Assembly (NCBI GenBank): GCA_050433985.1
Contig: JBNPWE010000019.1
Span: 1-56,049, forward strand
DNA length: 56,049 nucleotides
DNA from: JACIYW01 sp014359745
Lineage (GTDB): Bacteria; Pseudomonadota; Alphaproteobacteria; Rhodobacterales; Rhodobacteraceae
Reading direction: 5' to 3'
Below the pieces are notes generated by a model. That model ran no database searches and was not told where the DNA came from. It saw only the letters and a list, made by a program, of their open reading frames with translations. Shown here in pieces: positions 16,306 to 25,850 of this stretch (the stretch's first letter is position 1; every line of letters starts with the position of its first letter). Position numbers and translations under genes: made by a program.

Positions 16306-18900
16306 TCAGCCCAGCAGATCGAAGGTCTCGCTTGACCCCGAGATTTGCAGGTTGATCGAGGTTTGCGCGCCGCCATCCACCAGCGCCCAGATGATCTGCC
16401 CGGTGGGTATGTAGATCACGAACGCGTCGGCCACAGCGGCACTTCCAGCATCGGGGGTATTGGCAAGGTTTACCTGAAACTGGCTGGCGGTGGCCCCGGC
16501 TTGGCCAAACAGCAGGACATCGCCCCCGGCATGGCTGAAATCCTGTATCCAGTCGCTGCCATGGTCGAAAATGCCAAGGTGGAAAAACCTGTCGCCCCCG
16601 GCGCCGCCGTTCACCCGGTCATGGCCGAAGCCGCCGTTGATGAAATCCGCCCCCGCATTGCCGAAGATCAGATCTGAAAAGGCGCTGCCGGTGATCACGT
16701 CATCGCCATCGCCGCCCGCCACGGTATCCGCGCCAAAGCCGCCCACGAGCGTGTCATCGCCGCCCATGCCGTTGATGTCATCGTTGCCGAAGCCGCCGTC
16801 GATGAAATCATCGCCGTCGCCACCGAAGATCAGGTCGCGCTGATCGTCCCCGGTTTCGCCGCCCAGGATGCTGTCGTCACCATCGCCGCCGTTCAGCGTA
16901 TCGGCCCCGTCACCGCCCAGCAGGGTGTCATTGGCACCATGGCCGCGCAGCACATCGTTGCCGCCACCGCCCGCCAGCCAATCGGGGCCGTCGCCGCCGG
17001 TCAACGTATCGGGCCCCGCGCCACCGTTTTGGGTTATCCCGGCGGGGATCAGCGCGGCGTCGGGCGGGATCGACAGATCGCTGAACGCAAGCAGTTCCAC
17101 CCCCGCAACGGTGGTCACAAACGCCCCGGCCGCGCCGGTGATCACATAATCGCCGTCAGGCAGCAGGGCCACCGTCGCATCGGCAAAGGGGATATCAAGG
17201 CGCACCGTATCAAAACCGGCGCCCCCTTCGATCCGGTTGATCCCGGCGCCGCCTGACAGAAGGTCGTCGCCGTTGCCGCCCAACAGCAAATCATCGCCCG
17301 CGCCACCATCAAGCACATCGCCCCCGTCGCCGCCCGCCAGCGTATCATTCCCGCCCGCGCCGGTCAGAACATCGTCGCCTGCATCGCCCAGCAGAAAATC
17401 GGCAGTCGCCGCGCCGGTCAGCGTGTCGCGCCCCGTCGTTCCGGCCCCGACCACAGAGGCAAGCGCCACCGCATCGGCGGGGGAAAGCGACAGGTCGTTG
17501 AATTGAAACCGCTCTACCCGCAGGGCGGTCGTGGCATCACCGCCGCCAAGGCTGACCAGATATTCCCCGGCCCGCGGCGCTGTCACCAGAACGGCGGCAA
17601 AGCTGATATCAAAGATCATCACGTCAAAGCCGGGACCACCATCAAACCGATCGATCCCCGGCCCGACAATCAATGTGTCATCCCCGGCCCCGCCAAAGAT
17701 CTGATCGTCGCCGCTGCCTGCCTCGAACGTGTCGTTCCCGGCGCCGCCAACCAGCGTGTCATCCCCACCACCGCCGATCAGCCGGTCATTGCCATCGTTT
17801 CCGGTCTGGAAATCGGGGGCCGCGCTGCCGACGAGGGTATCGTTACCGACCCCGCCCGCCTGAATCACCCCGACAAAGGCCACCGCATCGGCGGGGGCAC
17901 TCGACAGATCGGTGAAATCCAGCCGCTCCACCCCCCGCGCGGTTGTCGTGGCGGGGCTGCCATTGCGCGCGATCAGATATTCGCCGGGGCCAGGCGCCTT
18001 CACCACGGCATCGGCAAAACTGAAATCAAACCGGATCGCATCAAATCCCGCACCTCCGTCAACGGTATCGGCACCGGTTCCGGGGATAAACCGGTCATCC
18101 CCGTCGCCCCCCGTCAACAGATCGTCGCCGCCGCCGCCGTCAAGCGTATCCGCACCACCGCCGCCGTTGATCGTGTCGGCGCCGCTGCCCCCGATCAACT
18201 GATCAGCCCCGGCGCCCCCGGTAATGCCCTGCCCGGTCTGCGCGCCCACGATCGTGCCCGAAACCGCACCATCCCGCACCGCGATCTGCCACAGGCCCGC
18301 GCCCCCGGTTCCGCTGGTTGACGGCAGGGCAAGCTGCGCGGCCGCATCCCCCGAGGCGGGCAGTTCCAGCACTATTTCACCCGCCGCGATCCCGATCAGC
18401 GCCGGGCTTCCCCCGCTCAGATCGCCAGAGGTCCAGCCGATGGCCTGATAGCGGAACACGATATCGAAATCGCCACCGCCGCGATCGACCAGTTGCACCT
18501 GAAAGGTGTTGGGCGTGTCGGCATCCCGGCGAAAGCGGCCAACGTGATCCCAGGTGACGGTGACGATATCGGCCACCGGATCCACATCCAGATAAACCGC
18601 GCCGCTTTCCGCCCCCTCGCCATCCAGCCGCACATCGACATCGGCCCAGAACGGCGCGATAACCGGCGGCCCCCCGGCAAAGCCGGTGTCGGGCGGAAAA
18701 CCGGCGATGCCCTGCCCGAAAGATAGAATCCCGTTCAGACCGACATGAAAGGCGCCCGGCGACAGCACCTGCCCGAACAGGCGCAAATCCTGTCCAAACA
18801 CCGCCGATATGTCCTGCAGAAAGGCCGTATCGTCAGCGCGCGGCAAGGTGATTTCACCAAACCCCTGCGCGCCGCCCAACCCTGTGACCACATTTGCCAA
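16306..18900 (-). CDS. Large secreted RTX protein with N-terminal NIDO-like domain
   Basis: An 864-residue protein probably exported by a type I system. Residues from about 50 to 165 match the NIDO (nidogen-like) pattern, with P-P-V-I-A-P-F-W-A-D-V-D-V and a downstream V-T-V-T-W-D-H-V-G. After residue 220 come more than thirty G-G-x-G-x-D calcium-binding nonapeptides in four blocks. Three linker modules of about 60 residues between the blocks are homologous, each with F-D-x-x-x-F/L-D-I/F-x-F-A, then E/D-Y, then a D-L-S-x-x-P-A/D-A ending. No signal peptide is visible. The last residues (S-E-T-F-D-L-L-G) look like a type I export tail. The start used is TTG at 18900, and no ATG in frame fits better. 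No hlyB/hlyD/tolC genes are adjacent. Confidence 0.82.
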   Translation of the reverse strand: MANVVTGLGGAQGFGEITLPRADDTAFLQDISAVFGQDLRLFGQVLSPGAFHVGLNGILSFGQGIAGFPPDTGFAGGPPVIAPFWADVDVRLDGEGAESGAVYLDVDPVADIVTVTWDHVGRFRRDADTPNTFQVQLVDRGGGDFDIVFRYQAIGWTSGDLSGGSPALIGIAAGEIVLELPASGDAAAQLALPSTSGTGGAGLWQIAVRDGAVSGTIVGAQTGQGITGGAGADQLIGGSGADTINGGGGADTLDGGGGDDLLTGGDGDDRFIPGTGADTVDGGAGFDAIRFDFSFADAVVKAPGPGEYLIARNGSPATTTARGVERLDFTDLSSAPADAVAFVGVIQAGGVGNDTLVGSAAPDFQTGNDGNDRLIGGGGDDTLVGGAGNDTFEAGSGDDQIFGGAGDDTLIVGPGIDRFDGGPGFDVMIFDISFAAVLVTAPRAGEYLVSLGGGDATTALRVERFQFNDLSLSPADAVALASVVGAGTTGRDTLTGAATADFLLGDAGDDVLTGAGGNDTLAGGDGGDVLDGGAGDDLLLGGNGDDLLSGGAGINRIEGGAGFDTVRLDIPFADATVALLPDGDYVITGAAGAFVTTVAGVELLAFSDLSIPPDAALIPAGITQNGGAGPDTLTGGDGPDWLAGGGGNDVLRGHGANDTLLGGDGADTLNGGDGDDSILGGETGDDQRDLIFGGDGDDFIDGGFGNDDINGMGGDDTLVGGFGADTVAGGDGDDVITGSAFSDLIFGNAGADFINGGFGHDRVNGGAGGDRFFHLGIFDHGSDWIQDFSHAGGDVLLFGQAGATASQFQVNLANTPDAGSAAVADAFVIYIPTGQIIWALVDGGAQTSINLQISGSSETFDLLG

Positions 18901-19019
18901 AGCATCGCCCTGCCGTACCCTTACGCAAGGCAGGATCAGGGCGGAAAATTAACAAACCCCACCCTTTCGCCGGATCGTTTTTTGGCAATTCGGTTCGATT
19001 TGTATGTGTCCGCCTGCCG

Positions 19020-19595
19020 CTACTTCAGTTGTGCAATCTGCCGGGCAAGGGCCTGTACCGCGCGGGACTGCGCGGCGGCAACCCCGGCGGCATCCGGCCC
19101 GGCGATGGGTTCGACCAGATCAAAGCGGCGCACGATGTCGCGCCCCTCTTCGGTCAGTGGCGCGACGAAATATTGCCCGGTCAGATAAAATCGCCCGTCG
19201 CGCCCGGCAAAGATGCGGTCAACCCGCACCTCCAGCCGCCGGTCGGGCGGGGTGGTCAGCGGCCAGGGCGCGGCCACTGCGGTGGCCCCGCTTGCCTCGC
19301 TGATCTGCCTGGCCAGAGCGCGCGCCAAACCGCGCGCCGGTTCATCGGCCCAGAGGGTGGCGGGATCGCTGCGCAAGGCACCATCCGCGCCCTGGCGCAC
19401 GATCTCTTGCCCGGTGGCATATTGCGGCAATGTGACCTCGCGCACCTCGATCCGGCCAAGGCGGTTGGGCAGTGTGTCGGCCTGCGTCGGCGGATCAATG
19501 AGAAACATCGCGCTTTCCTTGCCTGTCAGCGAACAGGCCGCCAGAACCGGCACAAGCGCGGCACACAACATCAAACGTGGAATTTTCACGGGCAT
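19020..19595 (-). CDS. pqiC: PqiC-like outer-membrane lipoprotein (ABC-type transport auxiliary)
   Basis: A 191-residue lipoprotein with a lipobox L-A-A-C after a 17-residue hydrophobic signal. It belongs to the ABC-type transport auxiliary lipoprotein family that pairs with PqiB-like MCE proteins at the outer membrane. Recognisable parts are L-G-R-I-E-V-R-E-V-T-L-P, then W-A-D-E-P-A-R-G-L near residue 85, and the L-E-V-R-V-D-R-I strand near 120. I use ATG 19595; a TTG one codon earlier is also open. It begins nine bases after the pqiB stop, so the two are co-transcribed. Together with the genes upstream it makes a complete pqiA-pqiB-pqiC set for moving lipids between membranes. Confidence 0.82.
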   Translation of the reverse strand: MPVKIPRLMLCAALVPVLAACSLTGKESAMFLIDPPTQADTLPNRLGRIEVREVTLPQYATGQEIVRQGADGALRSDPATLWADEPARGLARALARQISEASGATAVAAPWPLTTPPDRRLEVRVDRIFAGRDGRFYLTGQYFVAPLTEEGRDIVRRFDLVEPIAGPDAAGVAAAQSRAVQALARQIAQLK

Positions 19596-19604
19596 CAATC
19601 GGTC

Positions 19605-21692
19605 CTATCGGCCAAGTATCAGGGAATTCGGGTTGCGTTCCAGCGTCCGCGCCAGCGACCCGACGGATTCCGCAGCCCGGCGCATTTCGCGCAGCAGCGC
19701 AAGGGTTTCGCTGTTGAACGTAGACCGATCACCATAGGAGGCGAGCGTGGTGGAAATCTGCGACATCGCCGCGTCAAGCCGCGTCACCAGCGCGGGCAAC
19801 CGTTCCGACGCAGAAGAAACCGCCCCCGCCGCATCGCGCGCCGAGGCAAGGGCCGCATTGACATTCGTCACCGCGCCCCCCTCGCGCAGATCCGACAGCA
19901 CGCCGCCCAACTGATCCAGCGTATCGCCCAGACGCCCCGGCAGCGCCGCCGTCGTCTCGGACCCCAGCAAATCGCCCAGACGCGCCAGTACTGTCTGCGC
20001 CTCGGCCACGGTCTCGCGTAGCGGCAGGTCGGCGGCCGATTTCGCCACCGTATCAAGCGAGGCAATAAGCGAAGGCACCCCATCCGCAGCCGATCGCACA
20101 TAATCGGCCGCCTCGGTTGTCGCGGTCATGGCCTCCACCAGCGCCACATCCAGCTTGGCCGCGCGCAGTTCCGCCAACAGACCGTTCGCCTGATCTAAAG
20201 TGTCGCGCAGCGCCGTGGGCGCGGCCTGCACATCGTCAGACTGCACCAGTTTGCGCACGTCCGACAGCAAATTAAGGGCGGCGGCGGGGGTATCCTGCAC
20301 GCTGGCCGAGGCGATCAACTGCGTCGTCGTCGTCATCAGATCATTGGCCGAAGCCATCAGTTCCTCGATCGGGAGGGCGTTGAACCGCGCCAGCAAGCCT
20401 TCGGCGGTTGCCTGCAAATCGACGATACTGGGTGGGCCCTCGGGCAGCACGGGGTTGGGATCGGCATCGCGGATCACGCGCTCTGGCCGTTCCCCCGGCA
20501 CCATGGCAAGTTCCAGCGCCAGCGTGCCGCCCAAAAGCCCGGTGCTGGCCACCCGCGCGCGCAGCCCCGCGGCCACCTGTTCATCCAGGAAATCCAGCAC
20601 ATCGGACAGCGGCGCCCCGTCGGGCAGGCCCATGCGCACCGGGCTGATGGCGAAATCAATCCGTTCACGCACGTTGCGCCTGCCGTTTTCCGCATCGCTG
20701 ATAACGATCTGCTGATTGGTCACCTCGCCGACGACCTGGCCGCGATAAATGACCTGGGCGCCCGATGCCAGGCTTTGTTCGCTGGCGGTCAGCATCACCG
20801 ACAGGGCGATGGTCGATTGCATCCTGTCGGCGAACAGGCTGCGGCGGGCCGTCGCCTCATCGGCCTGCAGGCGAAAGGCGGCGCCATTGGTCACGGGCGT
20901 GCCGCCGGACGACAGCGTTGCGAACTCTACCCCGCCCTGCACCAGCGCGCCCAGCGACCGCACCCCAAGTTTCAAACCATCGGCCCCAAGGGACACCGAA
21001 AACCCCGACACGTTCCAGAACACCGTGGACGAGGAGATGCGGCTGCTGTGCGGCGCCTCGATGAAGGCGTCGATCAGAACCCCGCGACCGCTGGCCGCAA
21101 GCCGCAGATTGCTGAGCCGCCCGACCTGGATTCCGCGAAAATAGACCGGCGCGCCATTGTTCAGGCTGCCACCATCCTCGGCGCGCAAGGTAACAAGGAT
21201 GCCCTGATCGGACTCGCGCACCGATGGCGGGGTTTCAAGCGCGGTAAAGCGAAACTGCGCCGCGCCCGGATTGGCATCCCATGACCCCTCGATGAACATT
21301 CCCGACAACACGGTATCCAGCCGCGAAATCCCCGCCACCGTCACCTGCGGTTGCACCAGCCAGAACTCCGATTCGGAATCGATGAACCGGGCGACGGGCC
21401 TGTTTACGCGGACCGAAACCGCCACCTGTTTCAGATCATCGGTAAAGCCGACGCTTTCCACCTTGCCCACATCGACCTCGCGGTATTTCAGCACGGTCTG
21501 ACCGGGCACGATGCCGGTGGCATCGGCAAAAAGGATCTCGATCACCACACCGCGGTTCGCATAGCTGTTCCACGCCACCCCAAGCGATACCAGGAGCGCC
21601 ACGACGGGCACGATCCACACGATGGAAAGCCGCGTCCAGATCGGATCGGGGGCGCGGGTAACGTCAAGGTCGGCAGGGCGTTGATCGGTCAC
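19605..21692 (-). CDS. pqiB: Intermembrane transport protein PqiB (multi-MCE domain)
   Basis: A 695-residue MCE-family protein anchored by one transmembrane segment at residues 23-43. Three MlaD/MCE domains follow, beginning about residues 48, 160 and 285. Each shows the T-V-L-K-Y-R-E-V / V-Y-F-R-G-I-Q-V-G / V-I-Y-R-G-Q-V-V-G type strand. The C-terminal 250 residues are long amphipathic helices, as in the coiled needle of PqiB. It starts with GTG 21692, whose first bases overlap the stop of the upstream pqiA-like gene (GTGA). The family builds a tunnel across the periplasm for phospholipids. Length is somewhat above the E. coli protein (about 550 residues), chiefly in the helical tail. Confidence 0.88.
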   Translation of the reverse strand: MTDQRPADLDVTRAPDPIWTRLSIVWIVPVVALLVSLGVAWNSYANRGVVIEILFADATGIVPGQTVLKYREVDVGKVESVGFTDDLKQVAVSVRVNRPVARFIDSESEFWLVQPQVTVAGISRLDTVLSGMFIEGSWDANPGAAQFRFTALETPPSVRESDQGILVTLRAEDGGSLNNGAPVYFRGIQVGRLSNLRLAASGRGVLIDAFIEAPHSSRISSSTVFWNVSGFSVSLGADGLKLGVRSLGALVQGGVEFATLSSGGTPVTNGAAFRLQADEATARRSLFADRMQSTIALSVMLTASEQSLASGAQVIYRGQVVGEVTNQQIVISDAENGRRNVRERIDFAISPVRMGLPDGAPLSDVLDFLDEQVAAGLRARVASTGLLGGTLALELAMVPGERPERVIRDADPNPVLPEGPPSIVDLQATAEGLLARFNALPIEELMASANDLMTTTTQLIASASVQDTPAAALNLLSDVRKLVQSDDVQAAPTALRDTLDQANGLLAELRAAKLDVALVEAMTATTEAADYVRSAADGVPSLIASLDTVAKSAADLPLRETVAEAQTVLARLGDLLGSETTAALPGRLGDTLDQLGGVLSDLREGGAVTNVNAALASARDAAGAVSSASERLPALVTRLDAAMSQISTTLASYGDRSTFNSETLALLREMRRAAESVGSLARTLERNPNSLILGR

Positions 21693-22351
21693 GCGGCAAG
21701 GTTCCCTTGGGCTGGTGTGGCGGATGGGGTGTCATCTTCCCAGATGGCGCGCGGATCGAAGGCCTGCGCCGACAGCATCGTGAACGCGACCGAAAGCGCA
21801 AAGGCCGCCGCGGCGGGTCCGGGGTGGACCGAGGCGACAAAGCCCAGTTGCACCAACGCCGACAGGATCGCCACCACGAAAACGTCGATCATCGACCAGC
21901 GGCCAATGAATTCCACCACCTCGTACAGGCGCAGGCGGCCATGTCGGCCAAGGCGCCTGCGGGTTTGCACGCATATCGCCAGATAGCCGATCGCCAGGAA
22001 TTTTCCGATCGGGATCATGATGCTGGCAAAGAACACGATAAAGGCGATACCCCACGACCCGTGCGCCCATAACTGCACCACCCCGCCCAGGATGGTGCTT
22101 TCCTGCTGTTCCAGCAGGGTTCTGGTGCGCAGCATCGGATAAATATTGGCCGGAACATACATCATCAGCCCTGCCACCAGCCAGGCCCACACCGCCTGCA
22201 ATTCGTGCCGATCCACCGGCTTCAGCCGGGTTCCGCAGCGACGGCAACGGTGGTGATCCCCCGGCGACACCGCACCGCAGGTCTGACATCCGATCAGGCC
22301 CGCGGCATGGGCGGTCAGGATCGGGGCGTCGATGTGTCGATCGCTTTCCAT
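21689..22351 (-). CDS. pqiA: Paraquat-inducible protein A-like membrane protein (second of two)
   Basis: A 220-residue membrane protein matching one half of E. coli PqiA. It begins with a zinc-ribbon-like C-Q-T-C-G ... C-R-R-C-G-T pair (residues 19-40). Four hydrophobic segments follow, with the family motif P-A-N-I-Y-P-M in the first. The ATG at 22351 lies 37 bases inside the preceding gene in another frame. A later start would cut into the cysteine motif, so the overlap is likely real. In E. coli the two halves are fused into one PqiA; here they are separate neighbouring genes, which is common outside enterobacteria. It probably works with PqiB and PqiC. Confidence 0.82.
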   Translation of the reverse strand: MESDRHIDAPILTAHAAGLIGCQTCGAVSPGDHHRCRRCGTRLKPVDRHELQAVWAWLVAGLMMYVPANIYPMLRTRTLLEQQESTILGGVVQLWAHGSWGIAFIVFFASIMIPIGKFLAIGYLAICVQTRRRLGRHGRLRLYEVVEFIGRWSMIDVFVVAILSALVQLGFVASVHPGPAAAAFALSVAFTMLSAQAFDPRAIWEDDTPSATPAQGNLAA

Positions 22352-22965
22352 ATCGTCCACTTGCACATGAAGGTGTCTTCCAGGACCAGCACGATCACCA
22401 GCGCCCCGAAGGCCCAGAACGCCGGCCCAAACGAAACCGTGGCCATGCCGCCGATCTTGACCAGCGCCACGGCGGTGCCAATCATGAATATTTCCGTCAT
22501 CGACCAGGGGCGCAACCGTTCCGCCGCCCGAAACGCCACCGCCGCATGGCGATAGGGCGGCTGACCGCGCGTCAGCGGCCAAAGCGTGTAAACGATTGCG
22601 ATAACCCGCAGAATCGGGATCAGCACGATCAGGAACAGCACCATCACCGAAAGCGGCGCCAGAATCGGCCCCGAAAACGCCCGAACCGCGTCAAAGACAG
22701 AACCGTCATGGCTAAGCCCCGCCGCCTGCACCGACAGAAACGGAAAAAACACGGCGCCAACCATCAGGATCGCCACCGTCACCGACAGCATCATCACCTG
22801 CAGGAACGCCTCGGCCCTGGGCGCGATCAGCAAGGTGCCGCAACGATGACAACGGGCGCGCAGCCCGTTCGACAGATCGGCATCCCGGTGCAGCCCGTCG
22901 CATTGCGGGCAGGCGATCAGGCGATCCAGTATCAGCGGCTCGGGTTCGGGAATGGCGTCAGACAT
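22315..22965 (-). CDS. pqiA: Paraquat-inducible protein A-like membrane protein (first of two)
   Basis: A 216-residue integral membrane protein homologous to the other half of PqiA. Its N-terminus has C-P-Q-C-D-G-L-H and C-H-R-C-G-T (residues 19-42), likely a metal-binding ribbon facing the cytoplasm. Four transmembrane segments follow, with F-F-P-F-L-S-V-Q-A-A-G in the first, corresponding to the N-I-Y-P region of its partner. It is the first gene of the leftward pqi operon, and its ATG at 22965 follows an AT-rich stretch that could hold the promoter. No SoxR-type or other operator is evident to me. Confidence 0.82.
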   Translation of the reverse strand: MSDAIPEPEPLILDRLIACPQCDGLHRDADLSNGLRARCHRCGTLLIAPRAEAFLQVMMLSVTVAILMVGAVFFPFLSVQAAGLSHDGSVFDAVRAFSGPILAPLSVMVLFLIVLIPILRVIAIVYTLWPLTRGQPPYRHAAVAFRAAERLRPWSMTEIFMIGTAVALVKIGGMATVSFGPAFWAFGALVIVLVLEDTFMCKWTIWKAIDTSTPRS

Positions 22966-23102
22966 GGTTTGATTATAGCGCCAATCCCCGTTAATGTAAG
23001 GGCACGTCCGGCCCGGTTACGGGTTCGGCGGCGCTTCCCGCCCAATTCGAACACGCCATATTACAGACACTTCGGCCTATCCCGACCCGGCGCGCCAAAG
23101 GT

Positions 23103-23753
23103 TCAGACCGGCACGAAGTCACGCTCTGTCGTATCATATTGTTCCAGCCCGCCTTCGCCGGTATCCGTCCACAATCCATGCAGGGTCAGGCGATCATCCT
23201 CGACCGCCGCGGCGACAAAGGGAAACGACATGAGGTTCCTGAGCGAGATCATCACCGCCGCTTTTTCCAGCGCGCGAAGGCGGTCGTCGATATCGGCCCC
23301 GTCATCCAGATCGCCGTACCCCGGCCGCAGAATATCCATCCAGCGCCCGACGAAGCTTGATTTTTCCTCCAGCTCGGGGGCCGCGCCCGAACACATGTCG
23401 TGGCAGCCTTTCACACCGCCGCAATTGCTGTGCCCGATCACCACGATATGGGCGACATGCAGCGCCGTGACCGCATATTCCACCGCCGCCGAGGTGCCAT
23501 GGTGGTCCCCATCGGGTTCATAGGGCGGGACAAGATTGGCAATGTTGCGATGAATGAAGAATTCGCCCTGATCCGCGCCAAAGATCGAGGTGACATGCAC
23601 CCGGCTGTCGCAACATGAAATCACCATGGCGCGCGGATGCTGCCCGTCCTGGGCCAGACGCCGGTACCACGCGCGGTTTTCCATGTATGTGGTGGCTTTC
23701 CAGCCCTGAAACCTTTGTACCAGATACTGCGGTAGCGGCTTGATGTGATCCAT
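23103..23753 (-). CDS. Beta-class carbonic anhydrase
   Basis: A 216-residue beta-carbonic anhydrase that interconverts CO2 and bicarbonate. The zinc ligands are visible as I-S-C-C-D-S-R-V (near residue 46) and G-H-S-N-C-G-G (near 107). The C-x-D-x-R dyad and the H-x2-C partner are intact. H-R-N-I-A-N-L-V-P-P, the typical segment between them, is also present. Length fits the bacterial type. The gene stands alone: a purine-poor leader separates it from the pqi genes, and the gene at 23932 is read the other way. No inhibitory or regulatory insertions were seen. Confidence 0.92.
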   Translation of the reverse strand: MDHIKPLPQYLVQRFQGWKATTYMENRAWYRRLAQDGQHPRAMVISCCDSRVHVTSIFGADQGEFFIHRNIANLVPPYEPDGDHHGTSAAVEYAVTALHVAHIVVIGHSNCGGVKGCHDMCSGAAPELEEKSSFVGRWMDILRPGYGDLDDGADIDDRLRALEKAAVMISLRNLMSFPFVAAAVEDDRLTLHGLWTDTGEGGLEQYDTTERDFVPV

Positions 23754-23931
23754 GTCTCTCTTCCCGATTAGGTCGGCCCGGTTTTGGCGCGGTCACGGAC
23801 GATCTGTAAAGTCTGTTATCGCCGAACAGGTTATAGTGCGTGTTTTAGGCAAATTCGAGGGCTTTTGCCGCGCGCCCTAAACCTTTTCTTGACCAGCCCC
23901 GGTCACCCTGACGCAACCGGGGGCGGGAAAC

Positions 23932-24324
23932 ATGGGTGCGGAAATGGTGGAAATCGTCAGATTGCGGCTGCAAGAAGCCGTTCGAATGGATCTGGGCAGG
24001 CTGGAGGCCCTGTTCGACGAATTGGGCATATGCGAGGCAGAGGCCGTGACAGGCCGCGCGCTGGGCGAGATCGCCAAGCGTATCGAACAGATGCGGGCGG
24101 CGCGGGCGCGCGCTGATCAGGTGGCCTTTGCCGGGCTGGCGCGCAGCCTGGCGCGGGTGGCCACGCAGATCGGGCTGACCAGCCTTGCGCGCGTGGCGCG
24201 CGATGCGGGCACCTGTGCGACGGGTGGCGATGCCGTGGCCTTTGCCGCGACCTGGGCGCGGCTTGACCGGATCGCGGTGCGCGCGCTGTCAACCGTCTGG
24301 GACGCGCAGGATATTTCCGTCTGA
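23932..24324 (+). CDS. Small all-helical protein, HPt-like but without the phosphoacceptor histidine
   Basis: A 130-residue protein predicted to be all helix. The stretch from about residue 62 (V-A-F-A-G-L-A-R-S-L-A-R-V-A) to the end has the spacing of a histidine phosphotransfer domain, including a following L-A-R-V-A-R-D-A-G helix. The position normally holding H-x-L-K-G holds R-S-L-A-R instead, so phosphotransfer is unlikely. I do not recognise a named family, and the HPt likeness is a pattern judgement. An ATG at 23944 could also be used. The gene is between carbonic anhydrase (opposite strand) and leucyl aminopeptidase, with 134 bases to the latter. Confidence 0.55.
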   Translation: MGAEMVEIVRLRLQEAVRMDLGRLEALFDELGICEAEAVTGRALGEIAKRIEQMRAARARADQVAFAGLARSLARVATQIGLTSLARVARDAGTCATGGDAVAFAATWARLDRIAVRALSTVWDAQDISV

Positions 24325-24458
24325 CAGGACGCGTTGACGGGACGCGTTGGCGGGGCGCGTTGGCGGGGCGCGCGCCCGTGCGGCCCCTTCGTGCGGCCCC
24401 TTGCAGGGCGTGGCAGATCGGCTAGGGTCGCCCCACCGCAACATGGGGGAACCTGACA

Positions 24459-25850
24459 GTGCCGCTGACCTTTGCCGACCGTTCCAGCGCGGCCTTGCCG
24501 CTTTATCTGGTCGATGCCGATCACCTGGATACCTGGCGCGCCGCGCAGCCGGGGCCGGTGCAGACCTGGCTGTCGGCCTCGGGCTTTGACGCCACGCTTG
24601 GCAGCCTGCGGCTGATCGCGGCACCGGACGGGGCGCTGACGGGTGCGGTGTTCGGGCTTGGCACCGCCGACGCGCGGGCGCGCGGGCGCTTTCACATCGC
24701 GGCGGCGGCAACCGCCCTTCCGGCGCGGATCTGGCGCCTGGCCGGTGATCTTGCCACGCTCGACATGGAAGAGGCGGCACTTGGCTGGCTTTTGGCGGGC
24801 TATGGGTTCCACCGCTATCGGCGCGGCGATGCCCCGTCCATCGCCCGGCTGATCGCACCCGATGGCGTGGACGCACCCCGGATCGAGGCGATCGCCGCGG
24901 GCGAAGCGTTGACCCGCGATCTGATCAATACCCCCGCCGCGGATATGGGCCCCGCCGAACTGGATGACGCGGCGCGGGCGCTGGCCGGGGCTTACGGCGC
25001 CACGATCGAGGTGACCACCGGCGCGGCGCTGCTGGCGCAGAACCTGCCGCTGATCCACACCGTAGGCCGCGCCGCCCCCCAAGACCGCGCGCCGCGCCTG
25101 ATCGATCTGCGCTGGGGCGATGCGGGGCCGCGCCTGACGCTGGTGGGCAAGGGTGTGTGCTTTGACACCGGCGGGCTGAACATCAAACCCGGCGCCTCGA
25201 TGGGGCTGATGAAAAAGGATATGGGCGGGGCGGCGACAGTGCTGGGCCTTGCGCGGATGATCATGGCGCTGGGCTGGAAGGTGCGGCTGCGGGTGCTGAT
25301 ACCCGCCGTTGAAAACGCGATTGCCGGGGATGCCTTTCGCCCCGGCGACATCCTGACCGCGCGCAACGGCCTGACGGTAGAGGTGAACAACACCGATGCC
25401 GAGGGGCGGCTGGTGCTGGCCGACGCGCTGGCGCTGGCGGTCGAGGAACCGGTTGACGCGCTGATTTCCATGGCCACGTTGACGGGTGCCGCGCGGGTGG
25501 CGGTTGGTCCCGATCTTGCGCCCTTCTATTGCGATGACGACAGCATCGCCGCCGCCATCGCATCGGCGGGGGGCGCGGTGGCCGATCCGGTCTGGCGCAT
25601 GCCGTTCTGGACCCCTTATGAACCCATGCTGGAACCCGGCATCGCCGATCTGGATAACGCGCCCACGGGGGGCATGGCCGGATCGATCACCGCCGCGCTG
25701 TTCCTGCGCCGCTTTGCGGACAAGGCGCGTTACGTCCATTTCGACATCTACGGCTGGCAGCCCAAGGCGGCCCCGGCCCGGCCCAAGGGCGGCGTGGGGC
25801 AAGGCGCGCGCGCGCTTCTGGCGGCGCTGCCGGGGCTTCTGGGCCTGTGA
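24459..25850 (+). CDS. Leucyl aminopeptidase family (M17) metallopeptidase
   Basis: A 463-residue M17 aminopeptidase that releases N-terminal residues from peptides using two metal ions. The family signature N-T-D-A-E-G-R-L is at residues 311-318. The metal-binding K-G-V-C-F-D-T-G-G-L-N near 230 and M-K-K-D-M-G-G-A near 250 are complete. The N-terminal 160 residues form the less conserved domain. Start is GTG 24459; the surrounding text has GGGGGAACC eight bases ahead. The stop overlaps the GTG of the NlpC/P60 gene (GTGA), a pairing that may couple peptide recycling with cell-wall peptide cleavage. That coupling is inference. Confidence 0.92.
   Translation: MPLTFADRSSAALPLYLVDADHLDTWRAAQPGPVQTWLSASGFDATLGSLRLIAAPDGALTGAVFGLGTADARARGRFHIAAAATALPARIWRLAGDLATLDMEEAALGWLLAGYGFHRYRRGDAPSIARLIAPDGVDAPRIEAIAAGEALTRDLINTPAADMGPAELDDAARALAGAYGATIEVTTGAALLAQNLPLIHTVGRAAPQDRAPRLIDLRWGDAGPRLTLVGKGVCFDTGGLNIKPGASMGLMKKDMGGAATVLGLARMIMALGWKVRLRVLIPAVENAIAGDAFRPGDILTARNGLTVEVNNTDAEGRLVLADALALAVEEPVDALISMATLTGAARVAVGPDLAPFYCDDDSIAAAIASAGGAVADPVWRMPFWTPYEPMLEPGIADLDNAPTGGMAGSITAALFLRRFADKARYVHFDIYGWQPKAAPARPKGGVGQGARALLAALPGLLGL

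Noticed and set aside
17503..18321. Long plus-strand frames opposite the RTX gene
   Set aside because: They are complementary readings of the calcium-repeat codons, with no start site or family resemblance.
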